The translations under genes and the position numbers were made by a program. Positions 8,300 through 16,606 of a stretch of DNA of 49,178 bases are shown piece after piece. The stretch is from Chersky-299 sp963749535 (GTDB lineage: Bacteria; Actinomycetota; Thermoleophilia; RBG-16-64-13), in the NCBI GenBank assembly GCA_963749535.1, contig CAVVNF010000041.1, positions 1-49,178 of the forward strand, given 5' to 3'. The notes beneath the pieces are model-generated. The model did no database searches, was not told the origin of the DNA, and saw only the letters and a program-made list of their open reading frames with translations. Positions within the stretch are counted from its first letter, which is position 1. Each line of letters opens with the position of its first letter.

Positions 8300-8998
8300 A
8301 TGAGAACCACGGTTCCGACAATCGTCCCTCCGAAGCAGCAACGTAGCCACGAAACGTTGCGGCGTCTGTTGGATGCAGCGGAAGGGGTGATCCGCGAAGA
8401 CGGCATCGGCGGTCTGACAGTCACCAAGGTCGTGCGTCAGGCGCGCTCTTCCGTGGGGGCCTTCTACCGAAGATTCCCGGATCGAGACGCCCTGCTGTAT
8501 GCGCTTCAGGAACGCAATCACGCACGTGCGCTCGAGCTATACGCGAACCAGTTGGCGTCCTTGGATGTGGAGAACACTCCAATCGAGGAGACCCTCGAGC
8601 AGCTCTTTTCCCTGAGGGCGTCGATGATAATGAGAGATGCGCCTCTCGTCCACGCCTTTGCGGTGCAGGGCGCGCTCTCCCCGGTGTTTCAGGAGGAAGA
8701 GCGCAGGTTCTTCGCCAGTTGCAGGTCGACCTTGACGCAAGTCATACTGGCCCACCGAAGTGAAATGGAGCATCCAGAACCGGAGTTGGCGGCCGAGATG
8801 GTCTGCCGCACCTGGCTGGCCCTCATGGAGCAACTGGTCTTCTACGGTGAGAGCCCCTTCGATTCGCCCGGGCGTCTTGGCGACGCCCACGTTCTTGTGT
8901 CGGAGTTCTGTCGCGCTTCCCTGGCCTACCTGCGCGGTGGTGGGGCCCAGTTGCCGTCGCACGAGCTGCGGCCGTTGAGTCCGACCTGGGGGACATAA
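8300..8998 (+). CDS. TetR-family transcriptional regulator
   Basis: A 232-residue TetR/AcrR repressor. The N-terminal helix-turn-helix region runs RLLDAAEGVIREDGIGGLTV, then TKVVRQARSSVGAFYRRFPDR, the standard TetR DNA-binding pattern. The C-terminal two-thirds is helical and would bind a ligand that is not recognisable from sequence. It is divergent from the RdhA-like gene, with a near-perfect inverted repeat between them at 8272-8293, so it probably controls that gene and itself. The OsmC-like gene follows after one base and is probably co-transcribed. The inducer may be an aromatic or halogenated compound, by context only. Confidence 0.9.
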   Translation: MRTTVPTIVPPKQQRSHETLRRLLDAAEGVIREDGIGGLTVTKVVRQARSSVGAFYRRFPDRDALLYALQERNHARALELYANQLASLDVENTPIEETLEQLFSLRASMIMRDAPLVHAFAVQGALSPVFQEEERRFFASCRSTLTQVILAHRSEMEHPEPELAAEMVCRTWLALMEQLVFYGESPFDSPGRLGDAHVLVSEFCRASLAYLRGGGAQLPSHELRPLSPTWGT

Positions 8999-8999
8999 C

Positions 9000-9395
9000 A
9001 TGGACATGGAGGTCTATTTCCCGGGCGACAAGAAGGTGTTTGCCAAGTTCGGTGATTTCGTCGTCGAGACCGACCAACCAGTCAGAGCGGGCGGCGATGC
9101 CAGTGCTCCGACACCCTTCGAGCTGTTCCTCGCCTCCATCGCGACCTGCGCGGGCGTCTTTGTCCTTGAGTTCCTGCAGAAGCGCGGCCTCTCCACGGAA
9201 GACGCGGGCGTATTGCTCCACGCGGAACGCGATCCCGAGACGCACCTCGTGACGACGGTGTCTCTACAGATCAAGCTGCCCCCGGATTTCCCCGACAAGT
9301 ACAACGATGCGGTGATCCGGGCAGCGGAGCAGTGTATGGTCAAGCGGAACCTGGCCGACCCGCCGCGTTTCCACACTTCTACTACCCGCGGGTAG
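9000..9395 (+). CDS. OsmC-like peroxiredoxin-family protein
   Basis: A 131-residue OsmC/Ohr-fold protein. The two family cysteines are visible, in ASIATCAGVFVLEFL and AAEQCMVKRNL, as is the GGDASAPTPFELFLAS segment that precedes the first. OsmC proteins reduce organic hydroperoxides with a thiol; many members in anaerobes have no assigned substrate. The ATG at 9000 is one base after the TetR stop, so the two genes form a unit. In this setting a role in protecting oxygen-sensitive corrinoid and Fe-S enzymes, or in handling a reactive thiol or aromatic product, is plausible but not shown. Confidence 0.85.
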   Translation: MDMEVYFPGDKKVFAKFGDFVVETDQPVRAGGDASAPTPFELFLASIATCAGVFVLEFLQKRGLSTEDAGVLLHAERDPETHLVTTVSLQIKLPPDFPDKYNDAVIRAAEQCMVKRNLADPPRFHTSTTRG

Positions 9396-9675
9396 TTTCT
9401 TGGCCGCGTGGGTTCGATGCGTCCGCGCCGCGCGGGGTCGCGGTGGCACTTTGCAGGCGAGAGTAGGTTCAGGCGGAGCAAGCCATCGTCTCGGATCGCC
9501 GGCACTGGGTTCGTTCCCTCAAGGACCACTTTCCTCCCGGATAGAGTCGGACTAGAATCAGTCTGAAAGGTGCCGCGAGGCGGGACCGAACAGAATGCCC
9601 CTGAAGGATTCGCCGCGTGGCCCACGCCGGTGAGCACATCCCCGGCCCATGAGGGCTGGGGCGAAAGGGGGGACC

Positions 9676-10993
9676 ATGCGGCGCGTCCGGTCGGTTGTGC
9701 TGTTCTGCGCGGTACTCACGTTTCTTCTGGTTCTATTGTCCATGCCGGCCTTTGCAAAGCCGGCCGATCTCGGCCCGGCTGCGGCCGTGCCGTCGTTCAG
9801 CGACGTCCCGACTACGTACCCTTACTACCAGGCCATCCAGGGTATGGCCGCGGCAGGCGTGATCAACGGGACGGGCGGCGGGCTGTTCCAGCCGGGAGCC
9901 CCGGTGACGCGGCAGCAGTTCGCCAAGATGATCGTCAAAAGCTTGGGTCTCACCGTGACAGGCACTGAGGTGTGCCCATTCACTGACGTGAGCAAAGGCG
10001 GTTCGGGCCCGGACCCGCTCTATCCGGACAAGTATGTCGCCGTGTGCGCCGCTCATGGCATAACCACGGGCAAGACCGCGACCACGTTCGCTCCGTACGA
10101 CAACATCACGCGCGCTCAGATCTCGACCATGATGGTGCGTGCGGCCCAGAACTTGGAACCGGGGACGCTGGTTACGGCGCCGGCTTGGTTCCAGTCATCC
10201 TGGGGCGATTTCAGCCCGGTGCACGCACCGTCGGCCAACACCGCGGAATATGACGGGTTGTTTGAGGGGCTTCAACTGGCGTTCTTCAAAGATCCGACAG
10301 TCTCCGCTACGCGCGGCGAGGTGGCCCAGCTTCTGTGGAATCTCAAGAACTTCCAGAAGCAGACCAAGACCGGCGCAGATCTGGTGACGACGGCGGTCGT
10401 CTCCCCGAGCGAGGCCCCGGCAGGGCTGCAGGCCGCTTTGGAGGCGGCATCCGGTGGCGAGGTCGAGTGGATCAGGTTCATCGGGCTGGCGCACCCGGTG
10501 GACGCTTCTGTGCAGGTCGACTCTTATTACGCGGTCGCCGGAGATAAGGTCTTCATGGCGGTCGCCTGGGCCCGACGGCTGGACGGTGAAGCCGCTGGTC
10601 GCCTCCTTCGTTACCTTCATCAAGAGCTTCGGTGCCCAAGTGGGGTACGGAGGCTGGGACTCGAACGATCCCGACAATTACGCGTCAGTCATGGAGTGGA
10701 CTCTCGGCGGCGGCTATCTGCCCCAGGGGAACGAGACCCTCGACGCGTATCACAGCCGTATACAGCCGCTCATGGATGCCTTCAATCAGCAGCACGCGAC
10801 AGATGAGATGCTCCACCTGTCAGACGCCGCACTGCATGACCTCTTGAAGACAAGCACGGCGGTCACGGTCAATGACCCCGCGGCGTCCCTACGAGGCATA
10901 CGTATCCAAGCGACCCTCTATCGCGACGCGGGACAGGGAGCGGTCATCGAGGCGCTGGTAGACGCGTTCTGGCCGTGGGGTGCCGAAGACTGA
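9676..10993 (+). CDS. SLH-domain cell-surface protein (one frameshift)
   Basis: A secreted protein with signal peptide MRRVRSVVLFCAVLTFLL ending at an AFA-KP cleavage site, then three S-layer-homology repeats. They start at FSDVPTTYPYYQAIQGM, FTDVSKGGSGPDPLYPDKY and FSPVHAPSANTAEYDGL, and end with the usual TRQQFAKM, TRAQISTMM and TRGEVAQLL. SLH triads bind secondary cell-wall polymer. The remaining C-terminal region of about 200 residues is not recognised. ATG 9676 is chosen over ATG 9649 because a G-rich ribosome site (AAAGGGGGGA) lies directly upstream and the signal peptide then starts cleanly. An extra G in the run at 10568-10570 breaks the frame; removing it gives ...VAWPDGWTVKPLV and a continuous protein. 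Confidence 0.85.
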
Positions 10994-11061
10994 CCACCCG
11001 GCGCAGCGTCTTCTCAGTCCTCGCCTAGACTGAACGAAGGCTGCCGTTCGAGTCATCCGGT

Positions 11062-11092
11062 CCGGGGCCCGGCGCATGCGGCCGGGCCCCGG
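11062..11092 (+). terminator. 12-bp GC hairpin after the SLH gene
   Basis: A perfect 12-bp inverted repeat (CCGGGGCCCGGC and its complement) with a 7-base loop lies 68 bases past the SLH gene stop. There is no T-tract, so it may be a weak or Rho-independent-like terminator. Confidence 0.5.
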
Positions 11093-11267
11093 CAGCCCGG
11101 GGCCTGCTCGTTGACGCGGGCTGGTCTGCTTCGGGATTTCCTCCCCACGCGGGTACCTCAGGAGCGAGACACCGCGAGCCACCTGCGGTACTCATCCACG
11201 GGATGGTCTACAATCTGTCCTCACATTCTGTGGTCCCGCTCGCTCCTGGTCTGGAAAGGGGATAAGC

Positions 11268-13223
11268 ATAGGATCCGGTTCGGCAAAGAGCCGCGTACGA
11301 GTCGCGCCCGGTCTTCTCCTGGTGGGAGCGCTGGTGGTGGCCGCCGTGCTGCTCCCTGGATTGGCCCACTCGCGTGTGCAGGCAGCCGTGCTGGGCTCAC
11401 CGGTGGCAAGTACGAAGACCGGACCTACCTTGTCTCTGCAAGGCCCAGGATCTCAGACCACGTCGACCGGCACGGGCCGGATAGTGGTCAAACTGGTGGC
11501 GGGAGTAGCCCCTGATTTTTCCACTCTTGGCTTGCGGGAGATAGACTCCGTTCCGGGCTTGGGCATGCACGTCTTGACCTTGATTGGAGCGGGCTCGTTG
11601 GGGGCGGCCGAGGTCGAGGCACAAATCGCCACAGATCTGCAGGCCATCCGTTTGATCCCCGGTGTTGTCTGGGCCGTGGAAGATGGCCAAGTGCAGGCCT
11701 CCAAAGTCCCTAACGATCCCTTCTACGCCGACGAATGGGGCCCGCCGCAGGTGGGGTTGCCCGCGGCATGGGACATCACCACCGGCTCCGCGAATGTCAC
11801 CATCGCTGTGCTCGACACGGGTCTCAACGCCAGCATCCCAGACTTTGCCGGGCGTATCGTGTCGCCCTACAACGCCGTGGATGACAGTTCGGACCCCAGT
11901 GCCTGGGCGGACACCAACGGGCATGGCTCCGGGACCGCCGGTGTCGCCGCGGCCGCCGGCGACGATGGTGAAGGCATGGCAGGAACCGCATGGAACGTGA
12001 AGATCATGCCGGTCAAGATCACCGAGAACGACCTGGCGTACGACAGCACCTTGGCCAATGGCATCGAATACGCCGTCGATCATGGCGCGGACGTCATCAA
12101 CATAAGTTTCACCAGCACGTATAACACGCTCATCCAGCAAACTGCCGTCGATTATGCACTTGCCCACAACGTGATAGTGGTGGCTTCTGCCGGAAACGAT
12201 AGCTCGGGTGGAGTCGAATACCCTGCCGCCTATCCCGGAGTGATCGCCGTTGGCGCCACGGATAAGACGAATGCTCGTGCGTCGTACTCGGCTTATGGGC
12301 CGGGTCTGGACCTCGTGGCACCGGGGGACGGCATCGTCAGTTGGGCGATAATCCAGGGGTCATCGCGCATCGGCCTATGGAGCGGCACGTCATTCTCAGC
12401 ACCCATGGTCTCGGGTATTGTGGCCCTCATGCGCTCGGTGGATCCGGGGCTCACGCCCACCGAAGCTGCGGACATACTCGAGAGTACGGCCCTGGACCTC
12501 GGACCCGCGGGCTGGGATCCTGATTTCGGCTACGGCCTGGTCGACGCCAGCGCGGCAGTGAGGGCGGCGGTGGGGGCGGCCTCCACCACCACGTTGTCAT
12601 CCACCACCACTTCATCTACCACGACCTCGTTGTCGACCAGCACGACCACCTCCACGACGACGACCACCACCGGAGCTCAACGATTCTCCGACGTGGGTCC
12701 CACCACCCAATATGCGGAGCAGATCGACGATTTGGCCTCGCATGGGATCGTCTCTGGTTTGGGTGATGGCACTTTCGGTCCGCAGCAGCCTCTTACTCGC
12801 CAGCAATTCGCCAAGATGGTCGTGCTGACGATGGGTTATCCGGTGTCCGACGCCGATACTAGTCCTTTCGTGGACGTGGCGGACGTCAGCGGAAGCCTGT
12901 ACCCGTATCATTATGTGGCAGTGGCATGGAAGAATGGGATCACGCAGGGGACGACGGCCACCCACTTTTCGCCGTACGCGAACATCTCGCGAGCACAGGT
13001 GATCACGATGGTCGTACGGGGCGCACACTTGGCCGAACCTCCGGCCTCGTACATTCCCCCGTTCAGCGACTTCTCACCAGTTCACTACCCCAGTGCGCGA
13101 ACGGCAGCCTATGCCGGACTGCTCAATGGGTTGTCGGGGGTGGGCACCAGCGGCTACGACTTCTGGAGCCCAGCCACGCGCGGCGAGGCCTGCGTGCTGC
13201 TGTACAATCTGCTCCATCGCTAG
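11268..13223 (+). CDS. Subtilisin-like (S8) protease with C-terminal SLH anchor
   Basis: A secreted serine protease. Counting from the first standard start (GTG 11322), the catalytic triad is D165 (IAVLDTG), H201 (NGHGSGTAG) and S357 (SGTSFSAP), with oxyanion Asn 292 (SAGND). A propeptide-like region precedes it. A Ser/Thr-rich linker (about 12580-12670) joins it to three SLH repeats starting FSDVGPTTQYAEQI, FVDVADVSGSLYPYHY and FSDFSPVHYPSARTA. The frame is open upstream of 11322. AAAGGGG at 11255-11261 followed by ATA at 11268 would give the missing basic start of the signal peptide (K, R, R before GLLLVGALVVAAVLL). The true start is therefore probably at 11268, either ATA or an ATG misread by one base. 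The SLH set resembles that of the preceding gene. Confidence 0.88.
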   Translation: MGSGSAKSRVRVAPGLLLVGALVVAAVLLPGLAHSRVQAAVLGSPVASTKTGPTLSLQGPGSQTTSTGTGRIVVKLVAGVAPDFSTLGLREIDSVPGLGMHVLTLIGAGSLGAAEVEAQIATDLQAIRLIPGVVWAVEDGQVQASKVPNDPFYADEWGPPQVGLPAAWDITTGSANVTIAVLDTGLNASIPDFAGRIVSPYNAVDDSSDPSAWADTNGHGSGTAGVAAAAGDDGEGMAGTAWNVKIMPVKITENDLAYDSTLANGIEYAVDHGADVINISFTSTYNTLIQQTAVDYALAHNVIVVASAGNDSSGGVEYPAAYPGVIAVGATDKTNARASYSAYGPGLDLVAPGDGIVSWAIIQGSSRIGLWSGTSFSAPMVSGIVALMRSVDPGLTPTEAADILESTALDLGPAGWDPDFGYGLVDASAAVRAAVGAASTTTLSSTTTSSTTTSLSTSTTTSTTTTTTGAQRFSDVGPTTQYAEQIDDLASHGIVSGLGDGTFGPQQPLTRQQFAKMVVLTMGYPVSDADTSPFVDVADVSGSLYPYHYVAVAWKNGITQGTTATHFSPYANISRAQVITMVVRGAHLAEPPASYIPPFSDFSPVHYPSARTAAYAGLLNGLSGVGTSGYDFWSPATRGEACVLLYNLLHR

Positions 13224-13759
13224 ACCGGGTAGCGGGCGCGGAACTCCCGGTCGAGCATGTCGAACATGATGTAATCGGCGAACCGGCCCTCTTGGTAGAC
13301 GGCTTCCCGCTCTCGCCCGATCTCGACGAACCCCAGGCGCAGGTACAACCGGCAGGCGCGGACGTTGTCTTCGTGGCATCTGAGGTCCACGCGGTGCATT
13401 CCTAGAGTGTCGAACGCGAACCGCAGACAGGTGACGATCGCGTCCTCCCCGTACCCCTTCCCCCAGTCCAAGGGCTGCCCGATGACCAATCCCAGTTCGC
13501 AACTCCGGTGGATGGGGTCGACGTCCTTTACGCCCACGTTGCCAACGTACCGGTCGTTCTCGGCTAGGTGGATCTCGAAGGTGAACGCCGTGGAGAAGGC
13601 CGCTTGCGCATCGTAATACCGCATCTCTTGCTCGCGGGTCACGGGGACGTGCCCGGCGCGCAGAAAGCGGTGCACCTCGGGGTCGTTGATCCAGGCCCGG
13701 ATGGCCTCGGAGTTGTTGCGGTCGAGTTCGGTCAGGTAGATGCCGTGTCCTCTGATCAT
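13220..13759 (-). CDS. GNAT-family N-acetyltransferase (RimJ/RimL-like)
   Basis: A 179-residue acyl-CoA N-acyltransferase. The acetyl-CoA binding motif A region is visible as ELGLVIGQPLDWGKGYGEDAI, followed by RVDLRCHEDNVRACRLYLRLGF, the usual motif B with the NxxAxxLYxxxGF pattern. The N-terminus IYLTELDRNNSEAIRAWIND is typical of the RimJ/RimL and spermidine acetyltransferase group. The substrate is unknown. Its stop codon overlaps that of the convergent protease gene in a shared CTAG (13220-13223), leaving no room for a terminator between the two. Confidence 0.88.
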   Translation of the reverse strand: MIRGHGIYLTELDRNNSEAIRAWINDPEVHRFLRAGHVPVTREQEMRYYDAQAAFSTAFTFEIHLAENDRYVGNVGVKDVDPIHRSCELGLVIGQPLDWGKGYGEDAIVTCLRFAFDTLGMHRVDLRCHEDNVRACRLYLRLGFVEIGREREAVYQEGRFADYIMFDMLDREFRARYPV

Positions 13760-13790
13760 GCGCCTATCTTACGCCCTGGCCTTGAAGAGC

Positions 13791-13818
13791 GGGGCGGCCA
13801 CCGAATGGTGGCCGCCCC
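13791..13818 (-). terminator. Perfect 12-bp hairpin downstream of padR-like gene
   Basis: GGGGCGGCCACC, loop GAAT, and its exact complement. It lies between the PadR stop and the GNAT start on the same strand, so it probably ends the PadR transcript. No clear T-tract follows. Confidence 0.55.
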
Positions 13819-13899
13819 GCAGGACGACAGACGCCCTGGCCGCTCAGGTGGCTCCCACGGCCCGACCCGAAGTCCGCGGTCGAGCGACGAGGTGGACCC

Positions 13900-14592
13900 T
13901 CAGCGTTTCGCGATGTCTTCCACTTTCTTCGCGGCCTCGTGCAGCACCTCGCGGATCTCCTTCATCTTCTCGGGATCGGACGCGCTCCTTCGCACCGAGC
14001 GGATCAACTCGCCGAACATCTCTCTCATTTCACCGCCACCCATGCGCCCTTCGCCGTGGGGGCCGGGACCCCAGTGCGCCTGCCACCGGTCACGATGGCC
14101 CTGCGCCTGCTCCTTGTGCCCCTCGAGATAGGTGAGCCCGGCCTCTGTGATGGAGTAGACACGCTTGCCTTCCTCGGTGGTCGAGCTCACAAAGTCCTGA
14201 TCCTCCAGCGCTTGTAGCGTGGGGTACACAGCGCCCGGACTGGGGCTGTAGAACCCGCCGGACTTCTCCTCCATCTCGCGGATGATCTCGTAGCCGTGCC
14301 GCGGCTTGTCCTTCAACATGTCGAGAATGGCGAACTTGATGCCGCCACGCTCGAAGAAACGCGCTCCGGGTCCGTGCATGTGTCGCATGAATTCCTCCGA
14401 TCCAAATCCTGATCCCATCATTGCCTCCTCGCCGCAGCAGCGGCCCGTTCTTCTCTTGTGCATGTGAAAGGCGAGACCCGCCAAGGCCGGCCCTCCCAGT
14501 GGAAGCGCTTTGCCTCCCGACCCGTGGTGGTGCCGCGAGTCTCTTACGCTTGGCGTGGCTTTTTCGTTGATGCTGTTCTCACGATCTCCCAT
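13900..14592 (-). CDS. PadR-family transcriptional regulator
   Basis: A winged-helix repressor with the PadR core FAILDMLKDKPRHGYEIIREM, GGFYSPSPGAVYPTLQALEDQ and GKRVYSITEAGLTYLEGH, followed by a charged helical tail used for dimerisation. Two starts are possible. ATG 14592 has GGAGG five bases upstream and adds about 57 poorly conserved residues. ATG 14418 has AGGAGG five bases upstream and gives a normal-length PadR beginning GSGFGSEEF. I list the longer one but cannot choose firmly. A perfect palindrome lies at 14649-14660 upstream, probably an autoregulatory site. The regulated genes may include the pilin operon on the far side, which reads toward it. Confidence 0.88.
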   Translation of the reverse strand: MGDRENSINEKATPSVRDSRHHHGSGGKALPLGGPALAGLAFHMHKRRTGRCCGEEAMMGSGFGSEEFMRHMHGPGARFFERGGIKFAILDMLKDKPRHGYEIIREMEEKSGGFYSPSPGAVYPTLQALEDQDFVSSTTEEGKRVYSITEAGLTYLEGHKEQAQGHRDRWQAHWGPGPHGEGRMGGGEMREMFGELIRSVRRSASDPEKMKEIREVLHEAAKKVEDIAKR

Positions 14593-14638
14593 TGAAACCT
14601 CCGGACAGTGACATTCTTCCCCAACGGTATTACCTCTA

Positions 14639-14660
14639 ACGATATATTACGATATATCGT
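14639..14660. promoter_or_regulatory. Probable PadR operator (ACGATATATCGT palindrome)
   Basis: A perfect 12-bp palindrome at 14649-14660 is preceded by a second copy of its half, ACGATATAT, at 14639-14647. It is a rare AT-rich stretch in this GC-rich DNA and lies about 50 bases upstream of the PadR start. CGATATAT-type palindromes suit PadR-family dimers, so autoregulation is likely. Confidence 0.5.
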
Positions 14661-14740
14661 GATGCATCTTAATGTCTGGTCTGTGTTTTGTCAAGTGCCG
14701 GGCACACGACTTGCGAAGGATGACTGGGGGCCATGAAGAA

Positions 14741-14767
14741 GCCGGCGCGCCAAGACGGCGCGCCGGC
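14741..14767 (-). terminator. Hairpin ending the prepilin operon
   Basis: A perfect 11-bp inverted repeat (GCCGGCGCGCC) with loop AAGAC. On the minus strand it is followed by TTCTTC. It lies downstream of the prepilin genes and the short fragment after them. Confidence 0.55.
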
Positions 14768-14832
14768 CTCAGTCTTGCTCGGCTGTGACAGAATCGCCCG
14801 GCGCGGCCTTGGCCGGCGCGCGGGCCGGGCTG

Positions 14833-14961
14833 CTATTTGCTCGGGCCGGGCTGGAAGCTCGCGATCATTGCGTCGAAGATGGGCTTGTCTTTGGTCCAGT
14901 CGGGATCGGCGGCCTGGACGGAGATCTGATATTCGACATTCCCAGAGAACAAGAAATACAT
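14833..14961 (-). pseudogene. Short unrecognised reading frame or gene remnant after the prepilin operon
   Basis: The minus strand from ATG 14961 to TAG 14833 encodes 42 residues beginning MYFLFSGNVEYQISVQAADP and ending FDAMIASFQPGPSK. The composition is protein-like, and the same frame stays open upstream past 15050 without a good start codon. The ending resembles the last strand-helix of small lipoprotein domains with a final SF. It could be the 3' end of a gene truncated or frameshifted at its 5' side, lying behind the PilX-like gene. No family can be named. Confidence 0.3.
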
Positions 14962-15056
14962 GGTCGAGGTGACAGGCACTCCGCTCTTTGCAAAAGAGCG
15001 CCGTGAGTCGCCTTCTTCTGCAGGCGGGCACCAGTGCGGGCGTGCGTCGAAAAAGA

Positions 15057-16592
15057 TCAGAAGAGGAGTCCCTGAGAGGCAGGCAGTTCGTTCCAGTCCA
15101 AGATCTGGAAGCTCCCCGCAGTCGGGAAGTATGGCGGCGGGGTGTGGAGCAGGTACGGATCGTACATGTTGACGCCGTTGGCGAAACCGCCGCCGTTGCC
15201 GGTGTTGTACCGATAAGGCCGGGTGTACGACGACACCGATCCATAGATGGTCAGGGTGTCGCGGTCAGGACCGCCGAGGTCCGAAGCATACACGAACTCC
15301 TTGCCTTGCTGGGCGATGAGCGCGCCGTCGATCTCCATGTCCATGGTGGAGATGGTTCCCCCCTTGTTCCAGGGGGCGTAGGGTGGGATCTCCACGTTGT
15401 TCTGGGCTATGATGCCCACGGCGACTGTCCCGTCTTTTGCCGAGTATGTCAGGTCGCCCACGATCTTGGCATTGGTCGCTGCCGTCTTTCCGGAACCGTT
15501 CAGCTGGCCTGAGCAGGCGATAGTTATGCGTCCGCTCAGATTCGTGCCTTCCACCCAAACATTGTCGTTGACGTAGATGACGCCGTTCGCCGGGTAGTTA
15601 AGGATCCCGCTCGGCACCGGGCTGGTGGGTGTGACCAGCGTGAGGTTGCCCCCGACCGAGTTACCCGAAGTGTAGTTGGCCTGCTCGATTTCGCCAGTGA
15701 CCCGCATTATCTGGTACTGCTTGTTAGGCAGAAGCTTGATGTACCAACCCTGGGTGGCGTCATGGACGGCGCTCGTCGAGTACGGCAGATTCACACCATT
15801 GCCCACGGCCAGAGCGCTCAAGACCGGGAAGTTCGAGGTTACCGTCTGGAAGCTGATGGGCGGCACGGGGAAATGCCAGTAGGCGCGGGAAGGATCATTT
15901 GACGGAACGGTGTACTGGTACCCGGACCAGACGCCCGGATGGGTGCCGCCGAACATGCTGCTGGTATAGGTCTGGTTCGAGCAGCTGATCGTGTCATTGA
16001 TATTGGCGGTGTCGATGCAGATGCCGGTGTTCGAGAACGTTTTTCCGTACCATACGCGGTTGAGCGGTCCCCCGATCCATACCTCGTCGTTCGTTAAAAG
16101 TAGGTACTGGCTGAACGCGGGCTGGCCAACATGGGCGAATACGGTGCGGGGCACGTCGAGCGGCGATTGGGAGATGCCGGTGACTGTCACGCCGATCCGC
16201 GAGTCCGTGGCCGTCGGAGGAGTCACCCTGATGGCGTAGATGCCCTTCTGCGAGCTGTCGTAGGGGTCGGTGAAGTTGAACTGCTCGTAGTGCACGTCGG
16301 AGCCGGTGTCACCTGGAATGGCGTAGTTGTTCGCTGCGGAGCTACCGCCACTCTGCACCATCCACAGGTACTGGTTCAAACCGGCTTCGGCTATCGCGAG
16401 CGACTGCGTGAACGCCTTGTCGCGCGAGACATGCTCCGTGTTGAATGACAGCTCCATCACCAAAGTGGCTGAGATCATTCCTGCCGCCACCAATACGAGC
16501 ATAGCCAGTATCATCACGTAGCCTTGCTCGCTCGCTCTCATGCGGTTGACCGCTAGGGTGGCGCGCCGCGTTATTTCCGTTATGGCTTTCAT
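15057..16592 (-). CDS. PilX-like prepilin/pilus assembly protein
   Basis: A 511-residue protein with a type IV prepilin-like N-terminus: basic leader with RMRASEQGYVMILAMLVLVA and a long hydrophobic helix, matching PilX_N-type proteins (no Glu at +5). The body is rich in Gly, Asn and Thr and contains NGVIYVNDNVWVEGTNLSGRI and MDMEIDGALIAQQGKEF, features of large PilX-like proteins with a beta-helical passenger. The end, ILDWNELPASQGLLF, also fits that group. It is the third gene of a minus-strand run after PilV- and PilW-like genes, 14 bases from the second. It is expected to be a minor pilin exported and assembled by a type IV pilus machine, whose ATPase, platform protein and peptidase are not in this window. 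Confidence 0.75.
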   Translation of the reverse strand: MKAITEITRRATLAVNRMRASEQGYVMILAMLVLVAAGMISATLVMELSFNTEHVSRDKAFTQSLAIAEAGLNQYLWMVQSGGSSAANNYAIPGDTGSDVHYEQFNFTDPYDSSQKGIYAIRVTPPTATDSRIGVTVTGISQSPLDVPRTVFAHVGQPAFSQYLLLTNDEVWIGGPLNRVWYGKTFSNTGICIDTANINDTISCSNQTYTSSMFGGTHPGVWSGYQYTVPSNDPSRAYWHFPVPPISFQTVTSNFPVLSALAVGNGVNLPYSTSAVHDATQGWYIKLLPNKQYQIMRVTGEIEQANYTSGNSVGGNLTLVTPTSPVPSGILNYPANGVIYVNDNVWVEGTNLSGRITIACSGQLNGSGKTAATNAKIVGDLTYSAKDGTVAVGIIAQNNVEIPPYAPWNKGGTISTMDMEIDGALIAQQGKEFVYASDLGGPDRDTLTIYGSVSSYTRPYRYNTGNGGGFANGVNMYDPYLLHTPPPYFPTAGSFQILDWNELPASQGLLF

Positions 16593-16606
16593 CCTGCTGG
16601 CTCCTG

